A DNA stretch of 64,000 bases, taken from Ceratodon purpureus (Eukaryota; Streptophyta; Bryopsida; Pseudoditrichales; Ditrichaceae). A model generated the notes under the pieces. That model was not told where the DNA came from. It was given only the letters and a program-made list of their open reading frames with translations, and did not search any database. A program made the translations under genes and the position numbers. Position 1 is the stretch's first letter, and each line of letters starts with the position of its first letter. The stretch covers positions 37,263,918 to 37,327,917 of the forward strand of contig CM026426.1 in assembly GCA_014871385.1 (NCBI GenBank), given 5' to 3'. Positions 32,424-43,484 of the stretch are shown one piece after another.

Positions 32424-33160
32424 GGGGGGAAGCACAATAAAGTGGACCACAAAAGTGCTTAGCTCATTGCCAATTTCAGCCTGTTGTGTAAACACACTAG
32501 AAAGTGGCATCTAAAACTTCTTGATGGGAAATTAAGTTTGGGATACGGAAAGTAGACTTGATGTACTACAACTTCCGAAATTTGCGTTCGTAGTTGTTGA
32601 GTTGAGACACCTCTATGAACACCACAAAGTTGAACAAAGTGAATGCAGTCATTTGGAAAAGTGACCGTATTACATTGTAGTTTTGACAGAATTCACTTTT
32701 GACTTTGTGGGGCCCTTCATTTGTACATTGCGCTTGTAGAAATGATCCAGGTGGCCGTGTTTGCAATCCTAGATTGGCAAAAAGTATCCCCGGGACGTTT
32801 TTAAAACACTGTTTTTGGTGAAACTTTTTGTGAGGTTTTTTTCACCAAACATTGTTTTTTAAATTGGAAAAAACATCCTCTAAAGACAATAGAGGGCCCC
32901 AAATGAAGAAATCAAGACTTTGGAAAAGTTCATTTTCATGATTTAGAACTAGGGGTCAAATTAAGTTTCAGTTGAAGATGTTTTTTTCATGGAGATGTGT
33001 GTAAGATACCATATGACACCTTAAAAAGTGACTAAAATGCTCAAAAACTACACCAAAATGCTCAAAATCACCTTTGAGCTATAAAAAACAGCACACTTCA
33101 TATTCACTTCCTAGTGATCACATATTGCACTTGGTGGTCCACTTTATTGTGCTTCCCCCC
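32424..33160. mobile_element. Non-autonomous TIR element of the G-rich family, copy 2 (737 bp)
   Basis: The ends are GGGGGGAAGCACAATAAAG (then TGGACCAC) and GTGGTCCACTTTATTGTGC followed by TTCCCCCC, a ~27-bp nearly perfect inverted repeat. AGAG is duplicated at 32,420-32,423 and 33,161-33,164. The truncated sister transposon at 12,611-14,711 has the uninterrupted site with a single AGAG, which proves insertion. There is no long frame inside; poly-T stretches and AACTACACCAAA occur near the right end. The superfamily is not clear: 4-bp (elsewhere 5-bp) duplications with G-run ends do not match the common plant classes. Confidence 0.92.
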
Positions 33161-33164
33161 AGAG

Positions 33165-33707
33165 ATGACGGGAGATTGGTGTCAATCGTTTCAAGATTCG
33201 AAGTTTGTTGCCACAACGGGAAGAAGCCATGGAGCTCGGTCGAGACTAGGTTGGTCTCCCCACCTAGGAATGGGGTGAATCGAAGTTGGGTGCATAGAAT
33301 TTGGGTGTTGCAGGACCAAAGACCCCATTCTAAGGTGGAATTCGAGGGATTCAAGGGAAAGTGTGACAACTAAACCAGCGACCATGATTGTACAAATACG
33401 CGCTGGCAGCAATTACAAATTCGAGCAGCAAGCATTCGAAGGGTGTTCTTGCAACACCTACTGCCGTGGATTGAAGAGGTTGTGTAAGTGTCGATTTCTC
33501 TATGACAAGTTGGGGTCGTGCATTTGTACATTGCATGCTATTCATTTGATCCTGCAATTTCCTTGAGTGGCTATGGTATAGGGTTTGCTTGTTGAGAACT
33601 CTCGAGTTTTGGGTATATAGCAATCTTAAAAACGATTTTCTGCATACTTCCAGGCCAATCCGGGGCCTTGAGAGCTTGAATCACTACTTCGGAATTCTGG
33701 ACTCACG
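33165..33707 (+). other. 5' region of the transposase gene in the 15-kb element
   Basis: This stretch is shared almost exactly with the truncated copy (13,920-14,455, minus strand). It has several open frames of 67-90 codons on both strands, but conservation between the copies is no higher than in non-coding parts. It most likely holds the promoter, leader and perhaps a 5' exon of the transposase gene. CGCTGGCAGCAATT near 33,400 is a one-mismatch copy of the element's palindrome. Confidence 0.4.
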
Positions 33708-34496
33708 ATGGCAGCAGGAGTGGCAGAGGCTTCAAGCTACCGTGTTGGAATTTCGCTTAATGCACACTATGCACCACTTGTTAGGAGAGGTTCATTGAGA
33801 TCCAAGCAACCCTGCCCATCAACATTTCCAGGACGGAGGGCAGCCGTGGATACAAACATTGACTTGTGGGTCGATGGCAGCATTTACCTGGTTGATCCAG
33901 GAACAAGGAGGCAACCTCCATTCACAACTCTTTGGGATTGTCTGGAATTCATATGTCATGGAGAGCGAGGTCTGTATGGATATGCCCGCAGATTGGGTCT
34001 TGTTGATGGAGGAGGACTTACACGGTGTGAGATGGAAATGCAGTGCCGACATTTAGAAGAACTCAGGAAGGTGAGAGACGACCTTGCTGGCAGCAGAGAG
34101 AGGTTCGACCATAACAGGGACATTGAGGATACATGCATGCAATTGCGGATTGAATTGGAGACCATTCGAACCGAGATGAGCAGCATGGAGAGAAATCATA
34201 GGGTGACGGTGCAGGGCTTGGAGACCGAGGTGCGTCGCTGGCAGCAAGCAAGTGAGCGACTACAGGAGGGGCCGAGCCCTTTGAAGGTAACGCCTATGGG
34301 GATGCAACGTAGGGCTCGACCACTCAGGGGGATTCACGAGTTGAATCATGGTTCAGGGTGGGCAAAATGCAGAGTGAAGCTCGTTAGGACGCATTTGCAA
34401 CCTCATCTCGTGGATGCTGTCAACGACAACAACCGGGTCAACCATGAGAAGCAGCGACTTTGTGGGGATAAGCCACCCAAACAGGAACTGCTGTAG
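33708..34496 (+). CDS. Unassigned DDE-type transposase, N-terminal coiled-coil part (long copy)
   Basis: The ATG frame (MAAGVAEASS) matches the minus-strand copy at 13,073-13,912 almost throughout. A globular first 100 residues (VDGSIYLVDPGTRRQP) is followed by a coiled coil rich in Arg/Glu/Leu at about 105-185, and then a basic region. Near 34,470 one A is missing relative to the sister copy (GATAAGCC against GATAAAGCC). This shifts the frame and ends it at 34,496. In the sister copy the frame continues to where the next ORF begins, so both ORFs are one gene in origin. Confidence 0.75.
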   Translation: MAAGVAEASSYRVGISLNAHYAPLVRRGSLRSKQPCPSTFPGRRAAVDTNIDLWVDGSIYLVDPGTRRQPPFTTLWDCLEFICHGERGLYGYARRLGLVDGGGLTRCEMEMQCRHLEELRKVRDDLAGSRERFDHNRDIEDTCMQLRIELETIRTEMSSMERNHRVTVQGLETEVRRWQQASERLQEGPSPLKVTPMGMQRRARPLRGIHELNHGSGWAKCRVKLVRTHLQPHLVDAVNDNNRVNHEKQRLCGDKPPKQELL

Positions 34497-34552
34497 CGTT
34501 AGCAAAGATACTGTCTAGGCATGAAGGTCTAACCCTCGCAACTCAGCCATCT

Positions 34553-35641
34553 ATGGAGCATGTTAAGAGAAAGATTGCTAGTAACATCCTCAAGGCAATT
34601 GGAAAAAGCGTTGGGCTGGGTAATATTCTTGCTGCCTGCGACCAAGCAGGGGTGTCTTATCGCGGCTATGGTGCTATTTACCAAGCCATGAAGGATCCAG
34701 TTCGGGCTTTGACCAGGGATGGCAAATCCAACATACTGCCTAGTCCCTACCACGTTAGAAGGCTTCGGCAGGAGCTAAATGCAAACTTGCCACAATTTAT
34801 TGGCCAGTACTACCACGCAGAGGGAAGGATGGAGCTGCGAGCAGTGTCAAAGAAAACCAAGAAATCGGAGGAGCAGCGAAAGGAGGTGATCTTAGATGAA
34901 AAAAATTTGCTATTCACGGACCTTGAGGTGGTCCACCAGAGCATGGTGATCTTTTATGGCATCACGGAATCAGGTATGCATCTTCTTCTTAACCTGTTGA
35001 TTGCAAAGGTGAATGTCCGTTTGGTGCTAGCAACTGCATTGTGTGTCTTTAACAAAGGAAGCTTATCCAATTGCATTACTGAAACATTCTCACGTGAGGA
35101 TATTCTTGTAGAGTTGGAAGGGGCTCCGTTGATATTTGTTCTCAAACTGGATGAGGCAAAGATTGTAAACGGGAAGAAATTTGAACGTGTTAGCATCACG
35201 TTGATGAATAGGGCTTTGGACGCTAACATTCAGGTGGACCACGAGAGGTACTTTTCAATACAATCCGAGCAGGAGATTTGGCCAGTTGCCACGTTTCAGG
35301 TCGAGAAGGAGTCCTACGATGTTCTCGTGTGGATATTTGGAAAGTCGAACTTCCCGGCTGTGATTGCAGCACAGTCAAGTGGCGAGAAACCCACGGTCCT
35401 TGAAGTTGGAGAATTCCATGTGGAGTGGCATCTTGCTGCGGACATGAAGACAATCAAGTGTATGTACGGGCTTCAGTCGGGACCGTCGTGTGCAATGAAT
35501 TGCATATATCGCGACCAGAAGAGGATAAAGCCCACTGTGGGGACAGCAAGCCAGGCAAACGGTGCCATCAAGAGCCGTGGTAAAGCAAACTGGGTGGGGG
35601 GCTATTTTCCAGCAGCGTACCTAAGGAACCTTGTGACATGA
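34553..35641 (+). CDS. Unassigned DDE-type transposase, catalytic part
   Basis: This 362-codon frame begins MEHVKRKIASNILK. After a helical, lysine-rich first 135 residues comes an RNase H-like stretch. FVLKLDEAKIVNGKKFERV holds candidate Asp200 (35,150-35,152). A strand-rich region with SYDVLVWIFG follows. Then WHLAADMKTIKCMYGL holds candidate Asp297 (35,441-35,443), followed by a C-x3-C pair (CAMNC). The 'Asp in a basic/hydrophobic strand, then D-x-K-x-x-x-x-x-x-GL with a Cys pair' layout is shared by several eukaryotic DDE groups (Chapaev, Transib and many unnamed animal families). I cannot place it more closely. It ends near an intron or frame change; the coding sequence resumes at 35,689. 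Confidence 0.7.
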   Translation: MEHVKRKIASNILKAIGKSVGLGNILAACDQAGVSYRGYGAIYQAMKDPVRALTRDGKSNILPSPYHVRRLRQELNANLPQFIGQYYHAEGRMELRAVSKKTKKSEEQRKEVILDEKNLLFTDLEVVHQSMVIFYGITESGMHLLLNLLIAKVNVRLVLATALCVFNKGSLSNCITETFSREDILVELEGAPLIFVLKLDEAKIVNGKKFERVSITLMNRALDANIQVDHERYFSIQSEQEIWPVATFQVEKESYDVLVWIFGKSNFPAVIAAQSSGEKPTVLEVGEFHVEWHLAADMKTIKCMYGLQSGPSCAMNCIYRDQKRIKPTVGTASQANGAIKSRGKANWVGGYFPAAYLRNLVT

Positions 35642-35688
35642 CAACATCTAGTAGGTGGAGGCCTATCCTGCCGATTCCTTTGTCCAGA

Positions 35689-36859
35689 GTGCACATTTGT
35701 ACATTGCATGCCTTGGTTTGATTGACGGAGAAGATTGTGCACATGCATATCATGTATGTTTGGAACATACAGAATCAGAGACTGAGGGCTACTGCAATTG
35801 AACAGATGGAGAAGTCGTTGTCCGCAATTGGGGCTCATGGTGGAAACGTGGAGATTAAGAGGGACCCCAAGCTCAGTGGCACCAGTGGAAACGTGCCGCA
35901 GAAACTCTCTCTAAGTGGTAGTGTTGCTAGCAGACTTTTTAGGCCAAGCGTTTGGTCTGGCAATGATAAGGCCTGGAAGGATATATGTCAAGCTGAGAAT
36001 AATGATGCCGGAAGAAGAGCTGACCGCATTGCAAAGTATAAGATATGGCAAGCCTTTGAAGAGGTCGTACCTTATTTGACAGGATTGGTGTTGACAGCAG
36101 AGCAACGGATGTTGTTCAAGCAGTAGATACACAAGTAGGGAAAGGCATACTTAAAGGCGTTCGGAGAGGAGCATGCTACCCATTATATGGTATGCTCACG
36201 GCTCTATCTGTTGTTGCTTTTGGTCTTTCTTCAGTGAACCGTCTACTTGACCTAAGCGTCCGGCTTTCAACTTCTTTCTTCTTGTTGACAGCACGTAATT
36301 GTACGGCACTCAACTTGGTTTTTGGAACACTATGGGAGCCTTGGAGTTTGGAGCTGCCAAGGTATGGAAAATCACACCACCTAGGGAAGGCGGCACATCA
36401 AGCACATACAACCCATGGTGGTAGAAAAGTTCATACTAGTGCGACTCTCCAGCAGTTCGAGGATTGGTACTGAAACATACAACATCGATATAGGAAAAAA
36501 ATGGAGATCCAGAGAGCTGTACCTAACTGAGATGATGGACCACGGGCCCTAGCGGCATCCAGGAGACGCGAGCGGTGGCAACAATCAAACACTGCCATTG
36601 CCTACGAGGAGTGGAGGTCAAGGAGGAGGCGTGTTGGAGGAGCATATGTTCTTGAAGAAGTCGTGGAGGGCGAAGGAGATGGCGTGATGAAAGAAGAGCC
36701 GGAATGGAATGCCAACAAGGACTGGTTGGCAGTGGGGGCGAGGAAGATGAACAGAGGGACGCTGCTGGCAACTATGAGGACATCGCGGATGTTGACAACA
36801 GAGGTGCCGGGGAGGATATTGCCCCCGATGTCGACATTGAACATTCTGACAGCGACTAG
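35689..36859 (+). pseudogene. Unassigned DDE-type transposase, C-terminal part with candidate Glu
   Basis: Family-like coding resumes with VHICTLHALV (a TGA at 35,716 looks like a former CGA), then EKIVHMHIMYVWNIQ and a long open stretch to 36,126. In-frame TAG codons stand at 36,124 and 36,136. A 102-bp GT..AG intron candidate spans 36,190-36,291. Next comes WSCQGME with candidate catalytic Glu at 36,367-36,369. One base later the frame shifts and continues KSHHLGKAAHQAHTTHGG, a strong match in style to the 'QG-x-E-x-x' Glu motif of DDE transposases. The end is an acidic tail (EDIAPDVDIEHSDSD) before TAG at 36,857-36,859. The copy is therefore inactive but recently so. Confidence 0.6.
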
Positions 36860-39800
36860 GAGGCTCAGAGCCTTCACAACGGTTGATATGTTTTTTCTTT
36901 TTATACCAATGTTTTCTAGGAGGATAATGTTGTACAAAAGTAATACCTTTCATTTCAAATGTATCCTGAAGAGAGTGTAATGAATCGAACAGTTTCATGG
37001 ATTTGTTCTAGGTTTTGTTTTGTTTAGTCCTTATTATGTTTTTTCTCATTTCTATAGAATGATGTTTTTGAAAGTTCCTTTGAGAACCACCAAATAATAT
37101 ATTAAAGAGTACATGTATTCTGAAAGACCTCTAGATCAAAGTTGAATACAGGAGATCCTTTTAACTTAATCTTTGGCGTTTGAATTGATGTCAATGAAAA
37201 TAGTCTACGAGGCCTAGAAGAGGAGATAAGCTCGTTAGTTATTATCTCTTTGTAAATTTATTTCTCATTTCTTTAATGGTTTTCTGACTTTTAATTTTAT
37301 TTTATTTCATGTCTTTCCTCTCATTTTTCTAAGACGATGTTTTCTAAATTCCTTTGTGATTTTCGAATTTATGATATTTTAGTGTGAACTTTAATCATTG
37401 ATTACATGGTTTCTCATTTATAATTAATGAGAGGCACTCTTCTTAAATTTATTTCCAAAATTCATGATATTTTGTTCTGATTTCGGTCCGTTTTTTTTTT
37501 TTTCTCCACATTTAAGAATTTTTGGAGTTGCCAAACAAGGTTTTAATTTCATTTGTTTCTTATTATGTCTTCATTTGTTTTTTTTTTCCTTCCAATTTCA
37601 GATAATTCTCTTACCTTTCATTTTTTATTTATTTGGGTTTTTATCTTAAAAGAATGGTTTTTGTTCTATTTTGCTTCTTATTATCTTCAATTTCTGGATT
37701 TAGTCATTTTGGAATTCAATTATTCTATGAATTTTGTTTCCTTTTCAAGTTTGATTTCTAATTTTTTATGTTCATAATATATTCTTTCAAACCTTTAGAG
37801 GGAAGTGGATTGATCAAAATCTTACTGAAATGATTTGATACGTTTTAATTTATATTGATAAATATAGTCTACAAGACCGCGACAAGGACAGAAGCTCGTT
37901 AATTATTATTTGTTCTTGGATATATTTTAGAGGTTTTTTGCAGGTGTTTTTTGCAGGTGTTTTTTTACATTTTTATTTTTTTATTTTTTATTTTTTTTAG
38001 TTACATGTTGTTTTTATTATGACTTCTTTTAATTATTTTCCTTCTAATTTAAGATTGTATTCTTATCGTTCATTTTCTTGGGTTTTGTTTTGTTCCAGTT
38101 TTTAATATGTTTGAGTGTTATTTTGTTTTTTTGGTTTTTTTTTTGAGGTCCCCTTATTAATGTATTGTTTTAAAATCTTTTCCCAATTTCCTTTACTTTT
38201 TTGGTGAATTTACTGCCTTAACCGCTTCGTTCACAGTTACAAGACCCAATCTTGAAAGATTACAAGCTTCACTATTGAAAATTTCCAATACAAACTCTAC
38301 TTGGTTCAGAATGGAAAGGGCTTACCTTAGAAGAAATATGGGGTCTCAAAGGCGCACTATAAGGCAACCCTCGTTGTTATTTTGATTTTTGTATTCATTA
38401 AATTTTTTTTTACTTTTCCTATTTCCCTTCGATGTTCTCCAAAATTTATTGCCTCAACTGCTTCGTTCACAGTTATAAGAACTGGACTTGTAAGATTACA
38501 ACTTCCAGAATGGGGAGATGTCAATACAGACTCAATTCTTGTACGAAGAGTCATAAGACCACCACATTAGGTTCAAAAACAGGTCTATAAAAGGCCCTGT
38601 AAAATAGCCCGTGGTAGGGGATTCTTTGCCATTAATACAGTTGAGAATATCCCAACTGACATGAATTTAAATAAACGTGTAATCTTTAGATTGACAGTCA
38701 GAAGCCTACAAGACGCCACCTCCAAATTCATAGAGAATTTGTTTAGAGGTGTTTTTTATTCATGACAAAACGTAGTATCTTACTTGTAGGTAATGAAATG
38801 CTCCTCGGATTCATGAGCTTGGCATGGAAAGTATTAGCACTTTTTTTGATCGATGCCATTGATGTCAAAATAATTGAAAATCATTGAAATCAAGTCATAT
38901 TCCACAACCATCCTTTAATTTTAGAATTTTCTTCAGTGAAGTATATGCATATAAATTTATTATAGAGACAAATGAGTTTTTATATTTAAGTAAGTCAATT
39001 TTAAAACATCGTTGAGATTTTAAAACATTAAAGCAATAACAAAAAGACATTCAATCTAAATGACCTGCTTTGAATAAATGAAAAATGAGATCGATGTGAA
39101 TTTTGAGTTATTTTGAATTTTTAAATAAGTTTGAAAATAACTTTTAAATTAAGAAAGAAAGGAAGCTGAAAAAATTTCACAAGATTTCAATTTATGATAT
39201 TTAAAACATTGAATAATGGAATATTCTTACTGATACGAGCAGGTATAAACGTGTAAATTGTAAGTGGAGAAACTTCGCGAATAAAGAATGAATAAAATTG
39301 AACCAAAAATATGTCTACAATTGCATTGTTGTTTCTAGTTCAAAATTTTATTAGTTTGAAATAACTAAAGAAACTAAAATTAAAAATACTTTGTAGGAGA
39401 AGTAGAAATATGAAAATAAATTTTAAAAATTGAATGATGGAATCAAAGATACATGATATTTAAGATATTCTAGAATAAATTATAAGAGTTGTGACTCCTT
39501 ATAGAACTCATATAAGTCATTTCTCCTCAGCTTATCAAATATGAATAATAATTTATAGACCTTTTTTTTTTTAAAAAAAAATTCTTTTGTTTCTCATATC
39601 TGTAAAGTGATGTTTTCTAAGTTCCTTTGCGAATTTTCTAGGAGAAAGTCTATTATTTCTTGGACTTTTCCCAATTTTTTTCCAAATTTTGGTTATTTTC
39701 ATCTTTACAATAATTATTAAATAACTATAATAGTTCCCCTAGAATAAAATAGAGTACTTCGTACGAAGGGTAAGAAATACAAAAATATCATATAAAATTG

Positions 39801-40403
39801 AAAATGTAGAGTCAACTACACTTTTCCGCGGAGTTATTTCAGAATAAATTATAAGATTTTCACAAACTAATACAATTCATATTCTTCAATTTATCAAATA
39901 TGAATAATAATTTAGATCAGATTTTTATTTTTCTAATTTCATTATTTTCTCGTTTAATAGCAAATGATGTTTTCGAAAGTTCCTTTTAGAACAACTAATT
40001 ATTAAATTTTTAAGATTGCATTATTTTTCCATCTTCTTTCAATTTTAGTTAAGGTTCCTAACGATTGTTACTTTTGAATTTGCTTTGTTTTGGTCTTTAT
40101 TATTTTTTTCCCCCATTCTTTATATTTTTCCCGAGTTTCTGACATTTTTTTTCTTTCTTCTCTCAATTCTTATTAAGGTTCCTTACCATTTGGAATTATG
40201 GATTTGCTCTGATTTGGTCCCCCTAATTTTATTTTCCCTTTTTTGTCGTCTTTTGGTCCCCCCATTATTTATTTCCTTCTTTTCCTCCATTTTTATATTT
40301 TCCCCTATTTCCTCATTTTTTTTTTCCTCCATTTTTTTTTCCATTTCCCCATTTTTTATATTTTCCCCAAGTTCCTGACATTTTTTTAATTTATGCACTT
40401 CTG

Positions 40404-40440
<37 letters not shown>

Positions 40441-40640
40441 AACTTTTTCAATGTCCTTGAATTATTTTTCCAATCTTTACTTATTTCGTTATCTTTCGTC
40501 ATTTTTTTGGTTATCTTCTCATTTTTTAATTTAGTTAGTTTTCCAACTTCTCTCATTTTTTCTCACATTTTAGTATTTTGTTTTTTATTTCAATTTTTTT
40601 TCAATTTTTCCTTTTATCCAAATTTTTTTAATGTGATGGA
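36860..40640. other. T-rich interior of the 15-kb element, with dispersed short repeats
   Basis: There is no supportable gene; plus-strand poly-T dominates, including a run of over 30 T near 40,410. A ~50-bp phrase (TTTCTCATTTCT...GATGTTTTCTAAGTTCCTTT) recurs at about 37,044, 37,318, 39,590 and 39,945. Paired phrases around GCTTCGTTCACAGTTA occur at about 38,221 and 38,459, and around AGAAGCTCGTTA at 37,227 and 37,888. The stretch may be a large intron, a spacer or a nested older insertion. Confidence 0.5.
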
Positions 40641-41243
40641 ACATGGTTGAGGGGGCTGCATTATAATGGGCGCCGGTAACCCCCCCATGACCGTGGCGCC
40701 CATTCCCGCGCGGGGTAGAGAGGGGGAGGAGCGCTCCCCTTCCCGCTCTTGCCCTCGTTGCTGCCAGCAACCCCTCCGTGCTGAAGGCGACAGATTGGAG
40801 GGGAGATCTAGGGAGCGGAGGAGGAGACCCGAGAGGCGAAGCAAAGAGGGGAAGGCGGGAAGGGAGAGGGGGGCTGGGGTTGTGGGGAGGAAGAGAACCG
40901 CGAGCGCGGAGCAGAGGGCGCGAGGAGGAAGGGAGCCGCGGAGCTGAGGGCACAGAGGAAGGGAGTCGCGGGCGGGGAGGAGGAGAGCTACATTCGAGGA
41001 GGAAGAGAGCTGCGGGCGGGGAGGAGGGGAGCTGCGGGCGGGGAGGAGGAGAGCTGCGGACGCGGAAGAGGAGACCGGAGAGGCGGAGCTCGTAGGCTAG
41101 AGGGCGATGTAGCTGCAACGTAGTGTAGAGGAACGACGGACAACTGCAAGGCTGTGAGGAGGCAGATTCTGTGGCGACGGGCAGCTGCAGGCAGTGAGGA
41201 GGAACGACGGACAGCTGCAAAGTAGAAGGAGCGCGGAGTTCAG
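40641..41243 (+). promoter_or_regulatory. GC-rich leader of the cargo gene with a ~24-bp minisatellite
   Basis: Composition flips abruptly from T-rich to G-rich. Bases 40,960-41,070 contain imperfect ~24-bp units of GAGCTGCGGGCGGGGAGGAG. A perfect TGCTGCCAGCA lies at 40,759-40,769. The stretch ends GAGTTCAG|GTAACA, a good splice donor (intron from 41,244), and TTTTAGTTCAG closes at 41,533 just before the cargo frame. I read this as an untranslated first exon and promoter. The long frames on both strands here are by-products of low T/A content. Confidence 0.45.
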
Positions 41244-41572
41244 GTAACAATTTCAATTGGTTATTTCAAATTTTTTCATTGAGCTCAGCTATGCTTGTTG
41301 GGCTAAGTCTACTTTGCAAGGAGAAGGCGTGTTGGTTTCTACTTGCAAATCGTTGTGTCAAGATGGTTGTCAACTTGGTTGTGTAAATGAATGGTGATGA
41401 ACTGTATGCAAGAAGCTTTCCTTCACGTGTTGCAGCTGTGCTTGTTGTGAAGTTTAGAATTTAAACATTGAATTTACTCTCTTTCCTACTTCACTATTTA
41501 CGTAGGACTTAGAGTGCGTCGATTTTAGTTCAGGTGCTGTCATCTCTAACAAGAAGTGGTTGTGTCGCAGCC

Positions 41573-42931
41573 ATGGTTGCTGGCAGCAAGGACGACGGTG
41601 TTCTCACAACGTGGGACCTCCCTTTCAACCTCAAGTCTCTACCGCAGGATGTGGCGGACAAGCTTGTGGTGATTGCGCCCTTTCTTCTTAGTAGGAAGAG
41701 CGTAAACTACGACATCGATTTCTTCCACTGTACACTTGGCCTCTACAGAACTGAGATATCCTTCACCGAGCTCAGCAATGACAAGGTATGCAAGAAATCC
41801 TTGTTCATAGAGAGTTGGCCGGGACAACATGGAGGGCGCCACCACATTGCTGACTGCAGTGACAACCAGGCTATCTAGGCTTACACAGACTAGCATGCGA
41901 AGGTGTATGGAGGTGAAGGCCCTGACAATCAGACATTTGGTACCTCCTTCATTCGAGGCTGTCATCTGACCTTCGAGTTGGGCAAAGAAGTCAACTAGGC
42001 AGAGAAAGCCGCGTCCCTGCAAAAAGCCCGTGAGAAGGGAGCTGCCCGCAACCCTCTCAAGCTCACACCCCCAGCTCTGAGAGAGCAAATCGAGGCCCTC
42101 ATCGATGTGCTTGCTGGCCACATCGACGACAAGCCCTCTGCTCGTAACACATCCTTGGCCATTGAGGGAGTCGGCATTCAACCTAGCCAGGGCGTCCTTG
42201 TTACGGGGAGCAGCAGCAAGGGAGGGCCTGCAGCAGAGGGAGGTCGGGGTCGCACTCGAAGCCAGCTCAGGGCAAAGGCGGCCGTGACCACTGAGGAGGA
42301 GAGCGTGCCCAAGTCTTCACTTGCTGGAAGCAAGGATGAAGACCGACCCACCACGGATCCGAAGGCGAAGTTGGACCAGGCCACGGCCAAGAAGGCCAGA
42401 GCTCATGCCGACCTTGCGAAGAAGGAGGCTCAGAGGGAGAGCCTCGTTGGAGATTTGAAGAACCAGAAGACCTTTTTGAAGGAGGAGGAGGATGATGAGG
42501 GCCGGTTCTATGACGAGATTGCCGCCCACCGTGCTGCCAGCAAGATAGCCGGGGCCGCTGGCAATACGGTAGAGAAGAAGCGATTGGATGCTTTGGCCCG
42601 TCTCGGTGGTGATTAGATGGCCAATGCGAGCAAGGCTGCCGAAGAATCCCAGCTTCGCATTGACAAGAAGGAGAAGCAGCTGGTGGCATTGATGGGGGAC
42701 ATAGAGAAGTGCAAGGGCGAGGTCGGGGTTCTTAGCGTGGAGATCATGTCCCTGGAGCTGGCAGCGGCATTCATTCGCCCGAAGAGTGTGCTCCTACACT
42801 TGCCATCCGAGTTTCAAGCCCTCCCCATTCAGATTTCCGACCCTTGCCCCTTCTATGCACGGTACTTTATTGAGGCCGCTTGTGTAACCCTTGAACTGCG
42901 GCTGCTTGGCACACCCACATTGCATGTTTGA
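41573..42931 (+). CDS. Cargo gene of the 15-kb element: coiled-coil protein, first part
   Basis: From ATG at 41,573 (MVAGSKDDGVLTTWDLPFNL) one frame keeps strong coding character to about 42,900. It is interrupted only by TAG at 41,876, 41,891, 41,996 and 42,614. The first 100 residues are globular, with RKSVNYDIDFFHC and TEISFTEL. Then come a Gly/Ser-rich linker, an acidic/basic region, and from about 42,370 an Ala/Lys/Glu-rich coiled coil (AKKARAHADLAKKEAQRESL) that resumes after the 42,614 stop. No enzyme motif is seen. Such layouts fit structural or regulatory proteins. The perfect palindrome copies at 41,578 and 42,532 lie inside the coding sequence. Confidence 0.5.
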
Positions 42932-43484
42932 CGATGTCTTCTCCCTTGACGCCAAGTGTAGCCGTTGCTGCCGCTCCTTGAGTGAGGGGTGGCTTGGGCA
43001 ATGGGGATTTCCACTGCATGAGTCAGCTCAAGCGGAGCTCCAGCACCTCCAGGAGGTTTTCAAGTCCGGGGTGGGAGTACCAGACCTCTAGAGCCCCGTA
43101 GCTGGCAACAAGAGGGCCGCTGAGCGCTCTTCTCCTCCTTTGGGGGAGGAAAACCAAGTCAGGATGAAGAATCGCTTTGAAGAGGTTGAGAGGGCTTCGG
43201 GACTGCTTGTCATCGCCAAGATCTCCGCTCTGCCCCTTGTATCCGCGGCCTTGCTGCTAACAGCCGGAGGAGATGGCGATGGTGTTGCCAGCACCTAGAA
43301 GTCAGATGACATGAGCTTCCAACCGGAGACACAAGCCCCTCCACGCTAGGAGGCCGAGGACACAGCCTCTCATGGTGGTGGACTCAGGTCCAGTACTACC
43401 GAGTCCGCGGGGACATCTCAAGACCCGGCTGGAGTTGCCCTAGAGAAGCTAGTTAATGCCATGGCGAGCTCAGTAGAGGCTTAG
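42870..43484 (+). CDS. Cargo gene, second part (Cys cluster and Ser/Pro-rich tail)
   Basis: Coding continues in the next frame from about 42,890. A cysteine-rich stretch (NCGCLAHPHCM...KCSRCCRS) could bind zinc. Then come a Gln/Leu helix, a basic/acidic stretch (NKRAAERSSPP, RMKNRFEEVERA) and a Ser/Thr/Gly-rich tail to TAG at 43,482-43,484. Internal stops at 43,089, 43,298 and 43,348 are again all TAG. The frame switch near 42,890 may be an intron or a frameshift. Function is unknown. Confidence 0.45.

Noticed and set aside
40585-41256. A 223-codon minus-strand Pro/Ser-rich frame
   Set aside because: It lies over the G-rich leader and minisatellite, where stop codons are rare by composition. 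A plus-strand leader with a splice donor is the better reading.
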